From Pseudomonas monteilii NBRC 103158 = DSM 14164 (lineage in GTDB: Bacteria; Pseudomonadota; Gammaproteobacteria; Pseudomonadales; Pseudomonadaceae): a stretch of DNA of 64,000 nt. Position 1 is the stretch's first letter; each line of letters opens with the position of its first letter. Shown here one piece after another: positions 11,118-19,507 of this stretch. Location: NCBI RefSeq assembly GCF_000730605.1, contig NZ_BBIS01000042.1, positions 33,025 to 97,024 of the forward strand, written 5' to 3'. The translations under genes were made by a program, and so were the position numbers. The notes beneath the pieces were generated by a model. The model searched no databases. It saw only the letters and a list, made by a program, of their open reading frames with translations, and was not told where the DNA came from.

Positions 11118-12491
11118 TCAGGTCACCACCTGGTAGCACGGTACATATGCCGCGCCGCCGGGCAGCTTCATCCGGTGCTGGTCGACGAAGGCCTGCAACA
11201 GCCGGCCCAGTGGGTCCAGCACGGCGCTGTCGCCACGGATCTGGTACGGCCCGTGCTCCTCGATCAGGCGGATGCCCTTGTCTTTCACGTTACCCGCAAC
11301 AATGCCGGAAAACGCCCGGCGCAGGTTGGCTGCCAGTTCATGGGGCGGCAGCTCGCGGCGCAGGTCCAGCTCGGCCATGGCCTGGTGAGTCGGGTCGAAC
11401 GGGCGCTGGAAGCTCTCCTCGATCTTCAGCAGCCAGTTGAAGTGGAAGGCATCGTTACGCTCGCGGCGGAACTGCTTGACCTCTTTGAGCCCTTCGACCA
11501 TGTGCCGGGCAACTTCCGCCGGGTCGTCGATGATGATTTCGTACAGCCGGTGCGCCGCTTCACCCAAGGTTGCGCCGACAAAGGCATGCAACTGCTGCAG
11601 GTAAGGCTCGGCACTGCGCGGGCCGGTGAGTACCACCGGGAACGGCAGGTTGTGGTTGTCCGGGTGCATGAGGATGCCGAGCAGGTACAGGAACTCCTCG
11701 GCCGTGCCGGCACCGCCTGGGAAGATGATGATGCCGTGGCCGACACGTACGAAGGCTTCCAGGCGCTTCTCGATGTCCGGCAGGATCACCAGTTCGTTGA
11801 CGATAGGGTTGGGCGCTTCGGCGGCGATGATGCCCGGTTCGGTCAGGCCCAGGTAACGGCTGCCGTGCATGCGCTGCTTGGCGTGGGCGATGGTGGCGCC
11901 CTTCATCGGCCCCTTCATCACGCCAGGGCCGCAGCCGGTGCAGACGTCCAGTTTACGCAGGCCAAGCTCGTGGCCGACCTTCTTGGTGTACTGGTATTCC
12001 TCGGTGCTGATCGAGTGGCCGCCCCAGCACACCACCATTTTCGGCTCCACGCCCGGGCGCAGGGTGCGCGCGTTGCGCAGCAGGTGGAAGACGTAGTCGG
12101 TGATGCCCTGGGAGCTTTCCAGGTCGATGCGCTGGCTGGCCAGTTCGCTTTCGGTGTAGACGATATCGCGCAGGGCGCTGAACAGCATTTCACGGGTGCT
12201 GGCGATCATTTCGCCATCGACGAAAGCGTCGGCCGGGGCATTCAAGAGCTCCAGGCGAACACCGCGGTCTTGTTGGTGGATTTTTACCTCGAAGTCCTTG
12301 TAGGCCTCGAGAATGGTCTTGGCATTGTCGACATGGGCGCCGGTGTTGAGGATGGCCAGGGCGCACTGGCGGAACAGGGTGTAAAGGCTACCGGTACCGA
12401 CTTCACTCAGTTGCTGCACTTCACGTTGTGACAGCGTTTCCAGGCTGCCTTTGGGGCTGACGGATGCATTGATGACATTGCGTTGAGGCAT
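11118..12491 (-). CDS. ppnN: Nucleotide 5'-monophosphate nucleosidase PpnN (LOG family)
   Basis: A 457-residue protein with the LOG/lysine-decarboxylase-like Rossmann core carrying PGGAGTAEEFLYLLG, the phosphate/ribose-binding motif, and GCGPGVMKGPMKGA upstream of it. Flanking N- and C-terminal domains, and total length, match E. coli PpnN (formerly YgdH). That enzyme cleaves purine and pyrimidine monophosphates to base plus ribose 5-phosphate and is controlled by (p)ppGpp. The fit is good along the entire length. It is followed on its own strand by about 40 bp before the end of the convergent GGDEF gene. It is transcribed divergently from no gene: the next gene upstream is convergent in layout with a long hairpin between. 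Confidence 0.93.
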   Translation of the reverse strand: MPQRNVINASVSPKGSLETLSQREVQQLSEVGTGSLYTLFRQCALAILNTGAHVDNAKTILEAYKDFEVKIHQQDRGVRLELLNAPADAFVDGEMIASTREMLFSALRDIVYTESELASQRIDLESSQGITDYVFHLLRNARTLRPGVEPKMVVCWGGHSISTEEYQYTKKVGHELGLRKLDVCTGCGPGVMKGPMKGATIAHAKQRMHGSRYLGLTEPGIIAAEAPNPIVNELVILPDIEKRLEAFVRVGHGIIIFPGGAGTAEEFLYLLGILMHPDNHNLPFPVVLTGPRSAEPYLQQLHAFVGATLGEAAHRLYEIIIDDPAEVARHMVEGLKEVKQFRRERNDAFHFNWLLKIEESFQRPFDPTHQAMAELDLRRELPPHELAANLRRAFSGIVAGNVKDKGIRLIEEHGPYQIRGDSAVLDPLGRLLQAFVDQHRMKLPGGAAYVPCYQVVT

Positions 12492-12580
12492 CTAAGTCTT
12501 TCCTGTGCGGGTAAAACATCCTTCTTTGACAACACCATACCGAGAAATGTGGGCGGCAACGAGAGGGCTAGTGAAAAAGC

Positions 12581-12638
12581 TTGAGGCCGGGTTGGCTTCT
12601 TCGCGTTTTTACCCGCGAAAAAGCCAACCCGGCCTCAA
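12581..12638. terminator. Long REP-like hairpin after the yeiH-like gene
   Basis: A 58-bp inverted repeat with arms TTGAGGCCGGGTTGGCTT and its complement, inner arms CTTCGCG / CGCGAAAAAG partly paired. It begins directly beyond the stop codon of the exporter gene on the minus strand and lies upstream of ppnN, so it probably terminates exporter transcription before ppnN. Confidence 0.7.
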
Positions 12639-12639
12639 G

Positions 12640-13701
12640 TCAGCCCAACAGCTTCTGCACGCCGAGTGTAATCGCCAAACCACCCCCGACCAGCCACAGG
12701 TTGAGAATCGCCCCGGTCGCCAGCGCCTTCGGCCCAGCCTGGCGGATCTGGCTGAAGCGGGTTTCCATCCCCAGTGCCGTCATGGCCATGGTCAGGGCAA
12801 AGGTGTCCAGGCTGTTCACCGCCTGGGTCACGCTACCAGGCAGCACCTGCAACGAGTTCACCAACACCAGCGCGAGGAAGCCGAAGGCGAACCAGGGCAT
12901 GGCGATACGCCCATTGCCCTGCGCTTGGCCGGCTTTACGCGAACGGCTGATCCACAGGCCTACCACCAACAATACCGGCACCAGCAACATGACCCGGGTC
13001 ATCTTGACGATGGTTGCGATATGGGTGGCTTCAGGGCTTACGTTACTGGCGGCGCCAACCACCTGGGCCACTTCATGAACAGTGCCGCCCAGGAACAACC
13101 CGGCCCCCATCGTGTCGAGGTGCAGCCAGCCGGCGTTGATGGCCAGCGGGTACAGGAACATCGACAAGGTGCCGAACAGCACCACGCTACCGACTGCCAT
13201 GGCGCTCTTGTGCGGGGCACTGCGCAGTGCCGATTCGAAGGCCAGCACCGCAGCGGCGCCGCAGATGGCGCTACCGGCGGCCGTCAGCAAGGCGGTATCG
13301 CGGTCCAGCTTGAACAGTTTCATGCCGCACCACAGGCCGATCAACAGCGTGCTAGATACCACCAGCAGCGACACGATAAGCCCCGACCAGCCGACTTCGG
13401 CGATCTCCTGCAGGCTAACGCGCAGGCCAAAGAAGGCCACGGCGATGCGCAACAGGCCGCGCGCAGAAAAGTTGATACCCGCCGCCCAGCTAGCCGGTAC
13501 GCCGTCACGCAGCGCGTTGCCATACAGCGCACCGGCGACAATACCGACGATCAGCGGGCTGATGCCCAGGTTGGCGATGGCGGGCATGGCGGCCAGCTGA
13601 GTGACCGCGAGCGCGAACAACGCCACGAACAGGATGCCATTGAGCCGCCCTCGGGTAGAGAGGGTAGGTGCAAAAGCAGGGTTGGACGGAACCGTGGCCA
13701 T
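12640..13701 (-). CDS. YeiH-family putative sulfate exporter
   Basis: A 353-residue integral membrane protein with about ten hydrophobic helices and the UPF0324/YeiH signatures (LGISPLIVGIVAGALYGN, GSAICGAAAVLAFESAL and GTVHEVAQVVGAA). The family is annotated as sulfate or sulfite-related exporters, but biochemical proof is limited. It is divergent from a LysR gene with a 111-bp shared control region. This is the same arrangement as yeiH-yeiE in enterobacteria, where YeiE is linked to sulfite responses. AGGA-type ribosome binding sequence (GGAGGACTC on the minus strand) lies close before the ATG. Confidence 0.9.
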   Translation of the reverse strand: MATVPSNPAFAPTLSTRGRLNGILFVALFALAVTQLAAMPAIANLGISPLIVGIVAGALYGNALRDGVPASWAAGINFSARGLLRIAVAFFGLRVSLQEIAEVGWSGLIVSLLVVSSTLLIGLWCGMKLFKLDRDTALLTAAGSAICGAAAVLAFESALRSAPHKSAMAVGSVVLFGTLSMFLYPLAINAGWLHLDTMGAGLFLGGTVHEVAQVVGAASNVSPEATHIATIVKMTRVMLLVPVLLVVGLWISRSRKAGQAQGNGRIAMPWFAFGFLALVLVNSLQVLPGSVTQAVNSLDTFALTMAMTALGMETRFSQIRQAGPKALATGAILNLWLVGGGLAITLGVQKLLG

Positions 13702-13747
13702 GTGAGTCCTCCGGAAAGGTGTTTCGACAAGGCCTACGTTAATCTGG

Positions 13748-13761
13748 TTATAAGCTTATAA
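13748..13761. promoter_or_regulatory. Palindromic candidate operator in the divergent yeiH/LysR control region
   Basis: Perfect 14-bp palindrome TTATAAGCTTATAA, fitting the T-N11-A style of LysR sites. It is in a strongly AT-rich stretch between the exporter gene and the LysR gene. A looser pair GAATA-N12-TATTC at 13791-13812 abuts the LysR start codon and could be an autoregulatory site. Confidence 0.5.
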
Positions 13762-13812
13762 AAAATCGTAATTTAGGATGGCAAATATCCGAATAGCTGA
13801 TATTTTTTATTC

Positions 13813-14688
13813 ATGACCCCAGAACAGCTGATAACGTTCGCCACCGTTGCCGAGCATGGCAACATCAGCCATGCGGCCCAGGCCCTGCATCTGTCGCAGC
13901 CGGCGGTGTCCGGCCAGCTCAAGCTGTTGCAGGAGGCGTTTGGCGAGCCGCTCTATCAACGTGCCGGCCGTGGTGTACGGTTGACGGCGGCTGGCGAGCA
14001 ACTGCTGGCCCATGCCGAGCGCCTGCGTGAAACCTTTCGTCAGGCGCAGGCGCTGCGCGAAGCCATGCGCGGGCTGGAGCGCGGGACCTTGCGCATCGGT
14101 GCCAGCACCACGCCGGCCAGCTACCTGCTGCCTTACTTGATTGCCGATTTCCACGGGCGCTATCCAGACGTGCTGGTCAGCACTTCACATGGCAACACGG
14201 CGGAAATTGTTGCCGCCCTGGACAGTGTCGATATCGCCCTGATTGAAGGACCGCCGGGACAGGAGCTGCCGCTGGGCACGGAAGTGACGGCATGGCGTGA
14301 GGACGAGATCGTAGCCATCGTGCCACGGGGTCACCCCTTGGCTGGCAGTGATCAGCAGACGCTCGCGTCACTGGGAGCCTGCCCATTGGTGCTGCGCGAA
14401 AGCGGCTCGGGTGTGCGGCAAATCGTCGAGCGGGCGTTTGCCCGTGAGGGTGTGGCGATGCGCGTGGCGCTGGAGATTGCCGGGGTAGAAGGGGTAAAGG
14501 AGGCGGTGCGGGCCGGGATGGGGGTTGGCTTTGTGTCGGCGATGTCCATTCGCCATGAAGATGGGGCGCTGCACCGGCTGCAGGTTACGCCGCAGGCGCT
14601 GGTGCGGCGGTTTTCCATTCTGGTGCCGCATGCGGCCACCCCGTCACGGGCGGCCGCGCGGTTTCTTGAGTTGTGTGTTGATCTGTGA
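13813..14688 (+). CDS. LysR-family regulator, YeiE/CysB-like
   Basis: A 291-residue regulator with the N-terminal helix-turn-helix FATVAEHGNISHAAQALHLS at about residues 8-27, then QPAVSGQLKLL. The effector-binding domain follows (LRIGASTTPASYLLPYL from about 94). Its divergence from the YeiH-like exporter and its sequence style point to a YeiE-type role, activating the exporter in response to a sulfur compound. The ligand is inferred from that context. The ATG lies only a few bases after an AT-rich tract, and no ribosome binding site is visible, suggesting a short or absent leader. Confidence 0.9.
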   Translation: MTPEQLITFATVAEHGNISHAAQALHLSQPAVSGQLKLLQEAFGEPLYQRAGRGVRLTAAGEQLLAHAERLRETFRQAQALREAMRGLERGTLRIGASTTPASYLLPYLIADFHGRYPDVLVSTSHGNTAEIVAALDSVDIALIEGPPGQELPLGTEVTAWREDEIVAIVPRGHPLAGSDQQTLASLGACPLVLRESGSGVRQIVERAFAREGVAMRVALEIAGVEGVKEAVRAGMGVGFVSAMSIRHEDGALHRLQVTPQALVRRFSILVPHAATPSRAAARFLELCVDL

Positions 14689-14837
14689 GGGACCGAAACG
14701 GGTGAAGTCTATTCACCTTGAAGATCTTTCTGTATTAGGTGGGGGACGTGCTGCCAGGTCCCGAAGTCCGCTACCTGATAGCACCATCACGAGGGTCGAT
14801 GCCACCAGGTAGCCTGTCAAAAATGTCAGTGTTCACA

Positions 14838-14873
14838 GCACCCGTATCTATTTAAGGTGAAGGCATACGGTGC
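14838..14873. repeat. Inverted repeat upstream of the RHS-core gene
   Basis: Arms GCACCCGTAT and ATACGGTGC (one unpaired base) separated by 17 bases, ending 22 bases before the RHS-core start codon. It could be a hairpin at the mRNA 5' end or an operator. The rest of the 207-bp gap 14689-14895 shows nothing identifiable apart from the repeated heptamer CAGGTAG / CTACCTG. Confidence 0.4.
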
Positions 14874-14895
14874 TTGAAATCTGGAGTAGTTTACG

Positions 14896-15768
14896 ATGGA
14901 GTGCAGTCTTCTAAAGGCTGGGTTACAGAATCTCCCGAGTCATGGTCAACCCTACGCGCCTTACGGTTTTTCCAGTGAGTCATACCATTCGCCCATTGTC
15001 GGATTCGTCGGCCAGTGCCGTGACGCGGTAAGTGGCTTGATTCGTTTAGGAAATGGTCGGCGTATGTACAGTCCCTCCGTCTGTCGTTTTACCAGTCCTG
15101 ATAGCTTGAGCCCGTTTGGAGGCGGCGGAGTCAATGCGTACGCCTATTGCGCTGGCGATCCAGTGAATTATGTCGATCCTTCTGGACAAAGCAGGTACGG
15201 TGCTTCGGCGCAAGCACGCATAGATCGTCATATTCTGGATGGTCGAGCCTTGGGGGCTGCAAAGCTCCCGAAGAGTTTGCGCCCTCAGCTTGAGCATTTC
15301 AGGCTAGCGGCTAGAAAAATGAACGGAGGCAACGTTCCGGGTGACGCTGTTGTTGCGCGGTTATATAAGAAACAAAATCCACACAATGCGTACAATCGTT
15401 GGGACCTCAAGTACTCGTTTGAGACGAGTAGCTTCACTGCGGATTTTGTGTATGGGAATGCTATTGTATCTTTGCCGGCTGGTAAGTATGCGGTGAGCAG
15501 GGATGTCTTTATCTTGGGTGTTGGGGGTTACCAGCCTGCTCGCGGGCTCAAAAATTATAAAACTTATGAGGTTGGTAAAGAAAGTCTGGAGGTTTTTTAT
15601 CTTCCCGCCGCTCAGCACGAAAGACCGTCTCTTGCAAACTCTGCATGGCCAGAAGTCTGGAAAGAAATGTGGGACATACGTTGTCTAAGGGAAATTGACA
15701 AGTTTGATAGTGTGCTTGAAAGGTACAGTCCACCAGCAGCTCCATCGCCTCCCCCTCGACGTCCTTAA
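14896..15768 (+). CDS. Orphan RHS-core protein with variable C-terminal domain
   Basis: A 290-residue protein. Residues about 35-97 are the conserved end of an RHS core (GLIRLGNGRRMYSP, RFTSPDSLSPFGGGGVNAYAY, GDPVNYVDPSG), after which RHS proteins switch to a polymorphic toxin domain. The remaining 190 residues are not recognised and end in a proline-rich tail (PPAAPSPPPRRP). Full-length RHS proteins exceed 1,000 residues, so this is a detached tip. Short stand-alone RHS-core genes of this size are common in P. putida-group genomes. The C-terminal part is AT-richer than its neighbours, which fits exchange. No obvious immunity gene follows. It may be an orphan toxin cassette, a remnant, or a functional small protein. 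Confidence 0.75.
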   Translation: MECSLLKAGLQNLPSHGQPYAPYGFSSESYHSPIVGFVGQCRDAVSGLIRLGNGRRMYSPSVCRFTSPDSLSPFGGGGVNAYAYCAGDPVNYVDPSGQSRYGASAQARIDRHILDGRALGAAKLPKSLRPQLEHFRLAARKMNGGNVPGDAVVARLYKKQNPHNAYNRWDLKYSFETSSFTADFVYGNAIVSLPAGKYAVSRDVFILGVGGYQPARGLKNYKTYEVGKESLEVFYLPAAQHERPSLANSAWPEVWKEMWDIRCLREIDKFDSVLERYSPPAAPSPPPRRP

Positions 15769-15841
15769 CCAGAAACGCTTGCCTTCTCGCCTACATGGAA
15801 GAAGCGCGGCATGCGTTGAGCCGCGCTAAAAAGTTGTTCAA

Positions 15842-16230
15842 TGCGCGCATCGGCTGGTATTCGCTTGCTCAGCAGATGCCTTGCGCGCTTCCAACCCTTC
15901 CAGGCTCTTGACGAACAGGAACTGCGACAGCCAGGTTGACCCAGTCGCTGCCTGCCAGGCGGGTGCTGCCCAGGTGGGTGAAGGCAAACGGCGCCACCAA
16001 CGCGGCCACCCCAACGTTCTGCCAGAAGGCCACCTGCGTGGCGTTCATGCTCGAACCGTTGCGACGGTTGGCCACGGTCAGCAGGGCGAACGCCAAGCCC
16101 CAGTGCAGGCCGATGGTGCCTTTGTCCAGCAGGTCGAAAGTCGGTACCACCAACACAAGGCCGGCGGTAACCATCTTGCGGGCGACGTGTGCTTGCTTGC
16201 TCGCGATATCGGCAGTTGCCTTGCTACGCC
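15842..16230 (-). pseudogene. EamA/DMT-family permease remnant
   Basis: The minus strand encodes an internal slice of an EamA permease: GLVLVVPTFDLLDKGTIGL, then GLAFALLTVANRRNGSSMNA and FWQNVGVAALVAPFAF. Near 15940 the frame is lost. The expected continuation LFVKSLEGLEARKAS is found in another frame over about 15885-15930. The N-terminal half and the last helices are missing. It lies directly downstream of the XRE-cupin regulator gene on the same strand, so an intact permease may once have formed an operon with it. Non-functional as it stands. Confidence 0.75.
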
Positions 16231-16233
16231 GCG

Positions 16234-16827
16234 TTACTCTTCGCCGTAGTTCATGATCGACAACAGGCGGATGGGCACCTGCACCAGCTGTTCGGGGCCA
16301 TGCGGGGTTTCACCGTCGAAGGTCAGGCTGTCGCCGGCATGCATGTGATAGAGCTGGTTGCCATGGCGGTACACCAGTTCGCCTTCCAGCAGGTGGAGGA
16401 ATTCGGTGCCCGGGTGGGCGAAGGTCGGGAACTCTTCGCTGGCGTCATCCATGCTCACCATGTACGCCTCGAAGTTCTTTTTCGGCCCCCTGGCGTGATT
16501 GAGCAAATGGTAGGTGTGGCCCTTCTCGGTGCCGCGGCGCACCACCTCCAGCCCTTCGCCGGCCTTCACCAGCAAGGCATTGCCGTCGGGCTGGTCATAT
16601 TGGCTGAACAGCTTGGCCATCGGCATGCCCAGTACATCGCACAGGCGGCTGAGGGTGTCGAGGCTGGTGGACACCTGGGCGTTCTCGATCTTGCTCAGCA
16701 TGCCTTGGCTGATGCCGGCGATGCGCGCCACGTCGGCGAGCTTGAGGGACTGGGCCTGGCGCTGGCGCTTGATCTGCAGGCCTAGGTACTGCTCCAGGCG
16801 AAGGCGCGGTTCGGTTTCGGTCGACAT
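16234..16827 (-). CDS. XRE-family regulator with cupin sensor domain
   Basis: A 197-residue protein with an XRE helix-turn-helix at about residues 15-70 (LKLADVARIAGISQGMLSKI, then ENAQVSTSLDTLSRL). A cupin_2 barrel follows at about 115-190 (GTEFLHLLEGELVYRHGNQL). This layout is that of PuuR/ClgR-like regulators that control amine, amino acid or glutamine-synthetase-like genes. It is divergent from the glnT-glx-amt cluster, with 346 bp and a REP pair between, so control of that cluster is likely. That is inference. The permease that would follow it is degraded. Confidence 0.9.
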   Translation of the reverse strand: MSTETEPRLRLEQYLGLQIKRQRQAQSLKLADVARIAGISQGMLSKIENAQVSTSLDTLSRLCDVLGMPMAKLFSQYDQPDGNALLVKAGEGLEVVRRGTEKGHTYHLLNHARGPKKNFEAYMVSMDDASEEFPTFAHPGTEFLHLLEGELVYRHGNQLYHMHAGDSLTFDGETPHGPEQLVQVPIRLLSIMNYGEE

Positions 16828-16979
16828 CGAATGTCCTGCACGGTTTCAGTTCAAGAATAAAGATTTCGCACTGGGAAAGTGCGAAAAGCAGCTGCGTTGA
16901 CTGCTTCTTTCCTCGGGTGAAAACAAGTTTCCCATAAATAGAGCATAAATATCAGCCTGGGTTTTGAGTGGCCTGTGCG

Positions 16980-17057
16980 GGCCTCATCGCGGGCAAGCCC
17001 GCTCCTACAGGGGCTGCGGTGCATTTTTGCAGGAGCGGGCTTACCCGCGATGAGGCC
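16980..17057. repeat. REP pair (inverted)
   Basis: Two P. putida-type REP units facing each other. GGCCTCATCGCGGGCAAG plus CCCGCTCCTACAGG on the left is matched by the complementary copy AGGAGCGGGCTTACCCGCG on the right, with about 22 bases between. It fills most of the gap between the XRE-cupin gene and glnT and lies just upstream of the sigma-54-type promoter. Confidence 0.75.
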
Positions 17058-17093
17058 AGATCAGGCGATACACAAGGGCGCTGTGGACAGAGT

Positions 17094-17109
17094 TGGCAAG
17101 TGCATTGCA
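17094..17109 (+). promoter_or_regulatory. Sigma-54 promoter candidate of the glnT cluster
   Basis: TGGCAAGTGCATTGCA matches the sigma-54 -24/-12 consensus TGGCACG-N4-TTGCA at all fixed positions except one (A for C), with the invariant GG and GC at the correct 10-base separation. It sits 65 bases before the glnT ATG. This suggests nitrogen-limitation control through NtrC. No clear NtrC half-site pair was recognised upstream. Confidence 0.7.
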
Positions 17110-17173
17110 TTCCTGTAAGGAAAGTAAGTTTCTCGTGCGGAATCATTGCCCCTTACCCAGGAGTGTTCAACCC

Positions 17174-18509
17174 ATGTTGCCAGCAGAAACCCAGCGCACC
17201 CTCGACCAGCACGGCATCAAGTACGTGCTGGCGCAGTTCGTCGATATTCATGGCTCGGCGAAGACCAAATCGGTGCCGGTCTCGGGCCTGAAGATGGTGG
17301 CCGAGGAGGGCGCCGGCTTTGCCGGGTTCGCCATCTGCGGCATGGGCATGGAGCCGCACGGCCCGGACTTCATGGCCCGTGGCGACCTTTCCACCTTGAT
17401 CCCGGTACCGTGGCAGCCGGGGTACGGCCGGGTGGTGTGCGTGGGGCATGTCAACGGCCAGCCCTGGCCTTACGACAGCCGCTATGTGTTGCAACAAACA
17501 GGTGCAACGCCTGGCCGACAAGGGCTGGACCTTGAACACCGGCCTGGAGCCGGAATTCAGCCTGTTCCGCCGTGACGAAGGCGGCAAGCTGCAACTGGTG
17601 GATGCCTCCGACAACCTCGACAAGCCCTGCTACGACTACAAGGGCCTGTCGCGCTCGCGGCTGTTTCTCGAGCGCCTGACCGAGGCCCTGCAACCGGTAG
17701 GCTTCGACATCTACCAGATCGACCACGAAGACGCCAACGGCCAGTTCGAGATCAACTACACCTACAGCGACGCCATGGAGTCGGCCGACCGCTTTACCTT
17801 CTTCCGCATGGCCGCCGGTGAAATCGCCAACGACCTGGGGATGATCTGCTCGTTCATGCCCAAGCCCGACCCCAAGCGTGCCGGCAATGGCATGCACTTC
17901 CACCTCTCGCTGGCCAGCCGCACCAACAAGAACCTGTTCCACGACGCGTCCGACAGCAGCGGCATGGGCCTGTCGAAGCTGGCCTACCACTTTGCCGCAG
18001 GCTTGATGGCCCACGGCCCGGCGTTGTGTGCCTTTGCGGCGCCAACGGTCAACTCCTACAAGCGGCTGGTGGTGGGGCGTTCCTTGTCGGGTTCGACGTG
18101 GGCGCCGGCCTTCGTGGCCTGGGGTGCCAACAACCGTTCGGCGATGGTGCGCATCCCGTATGGCCGCCTGGAGTTCCGTCTGCCGGACGCCGGTTGCAAC
18201 CCGTACCTGGTTACCGCCGCGATCATCGCCGCCGGGCTCGATGGCATCGACCGCCAGTTGGAGCCGGGCGAGATGTGCAACGAGAACCTTTACAACCTCA
18301 GCCTCGAAGAAATTGCTGCACGCGGCATCAAGACCCTGCCGCAATCGCTGAAGGAAGCCGCCGACGCGCTCGAAGCCGACCCGTTGTTCCGCGAGGTGTT
18401 GGGCGCCGAGATTGTCGACGAGTTCATCAAGCTCAAGCGCATGGAGTGGGTGGAGTACTGCCGCCATGTCTCCGACTGGGAAATCCAGCGTTACACCGAG
18501 TTCTTCTGA
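17174..18509 (+). pseudogene. glnT: Type III glutamine synthetase-like / gamma-glutamylmethylamide synthetase-like gene, frameshifted
   Basis: The gene should encode about 444 residues of a GlnT/GMAS-type ligase that joins ammonia or methylamine to glutamate. The N-terminal part (HGIKYVLAQFVDIHGSAKTK, then GMGMEPHGPDFMARGD) reads in one frame up to about 17495. The rest (GWTLNTGLEPEFSLF, NGMHFHLSLAS and NPYLVTAAIIAAGLDG) reads in the next frame. The break is at GCAACAAACAGG: removing one A from the run at 17496-17498 restores SRYVLQQQVQRLADKGW. The total of 1,336 bases is one more than a multiple of three. AGGAG lies about 10 bases before the start. It is either a recent single-base insertion or a sequencing error. 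Confidence 0.88.
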
Positions 18510-18574
18510 CCGCCCCAATCCTCTGGGCGGCCAATACGACAGCGACCGCCCACTGCCTAGTAAGGAGCATCACC

Positions 18575-19480
18575 ATGTGTGGAATCGTAGGTCTGTACCT
18601 GAAAAAGCCCGAGCTGGAGGCCCAGCTTGGCAAACTCTTCGAACCCATGCTCGAAGCCATGACCGACCGTGGCCCGGACAGCGCAGGCTTTGCCATCTAC
18701 GGCGACGAGGTGGCGGATGGCTGGGTCAAGCTGACCCTGCAAGCCACGGATATCAACTACGACTGGGCCACCCTGATGGGCCAGCTGGAGGGGCGCCTGG
18801 GCTGCTCGCTTGACGGGTTCCAGAATGCCAGCGCGGCGGTACTCAAAGTGCATACCAGCGAAGCGGCTGCCCGCCAGGCACTGAGCGAACTGGCCCCGGC
18901 CGTGCGCATCATGAGCGCCGGGCAAAGCATCGAAATCCTCAAGGGTATGGGCCTGCCGGCTGAAATCTCCAGCCGTTTCGGCCTGGCCGGCATGAAGGGC
19001 AGCCACATCATTGGCCATACCCGCATGGCCACCGAAAGCGCCGTGACCATGGAAGGCAGCCACCCGTTTTCCACCGGTGCCGACCTGTGCCTTGTGCACA
19101 ACGGCTCGCTGTCCAACCACTTCCGCCTGCGCCAGGAACTGAAGCGCGAAGGCATCAGTTTCGAAACCGATAACGACACCGAAGTGGCCGCCGGCTACCT
19201 GACCTGGCGCCTGCAGCAGGGCGATACCCTGGCCCAGGCCCTGGATGGCGCGCTGGAAGACCTGGACGGCTTCTTCACCTTCGCCATCGGCACCCGCAAC
19301 GGCTTTGCCGTGATCCGCGACCCGATTGCCTGCAAGCCGGCAGTGCTAGCCGAGACCGAAGACTACGTGGCCATGGCCTCGGAATACCAGGCACTGGCCA
19401 GCCTGCCGGGTATCGAGCATGCCAAGGTCTGGGAGCCGGCTCCGGCCACCCTGTACGTCTGGGAGCGCGAAAGCGCCTGA
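18575..19480 (+). CDS. Class II glutamine amidotransferase (GlxB / MgsA-like)
   Basis: A 301-residue N-terminal-nucleophile amidotransferase domain starting MCGIVGLYLKK, with Cys2 the catalytic nucleophile after methionine removal. RGPDSAGFAIYG and HTRMATESAVT supply the glutamine-binding arginine and other active-site residues. TAAGGAG precedes the ATG. It corresponds to the small glutaminase subunit of the split glutamate-synthase-like complexes GlxBCD of rhizobia and MgsABC (N-methylglutamate synthase) of methylotrophs. Together with the next two genes it makes up all three parts of a glutamate-synthase-like enzyme. The enzyme probably handles glutamine-derived ammonia or methylamine, but the true substrate cannot be read from sequence. 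Confidence 0.88.
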   Translation: MCGIVGLYLKKPELEAQLGKLFEPMLEAMTDRGPDSAGFAIYGDEVADGWVKLTLQATDINYDWATLMGQLEGRLGCSLDGFQNASAAVLKVHTSEAAARQALSELAPAVRIMSAGQSIEILKGMGLPAEISSRFGLAGMKGSHIIGHTRMATESAVTMEGSHPFSTGADLCLVHNGSLSNHFRLRQELKREGISFETDNDTEVAAGYLTWRLQQGDTLAQALDGALEDLDGFFTFAIGTRNGFAVIRDPIACKPAVLAETEDYVAMASEYQALASLPGIEHAKVWEPAPATLYVWERESA

Positions 19481-19507
19481 CCTGCCACCGAACCTCTGGA
19501 GAACCTT

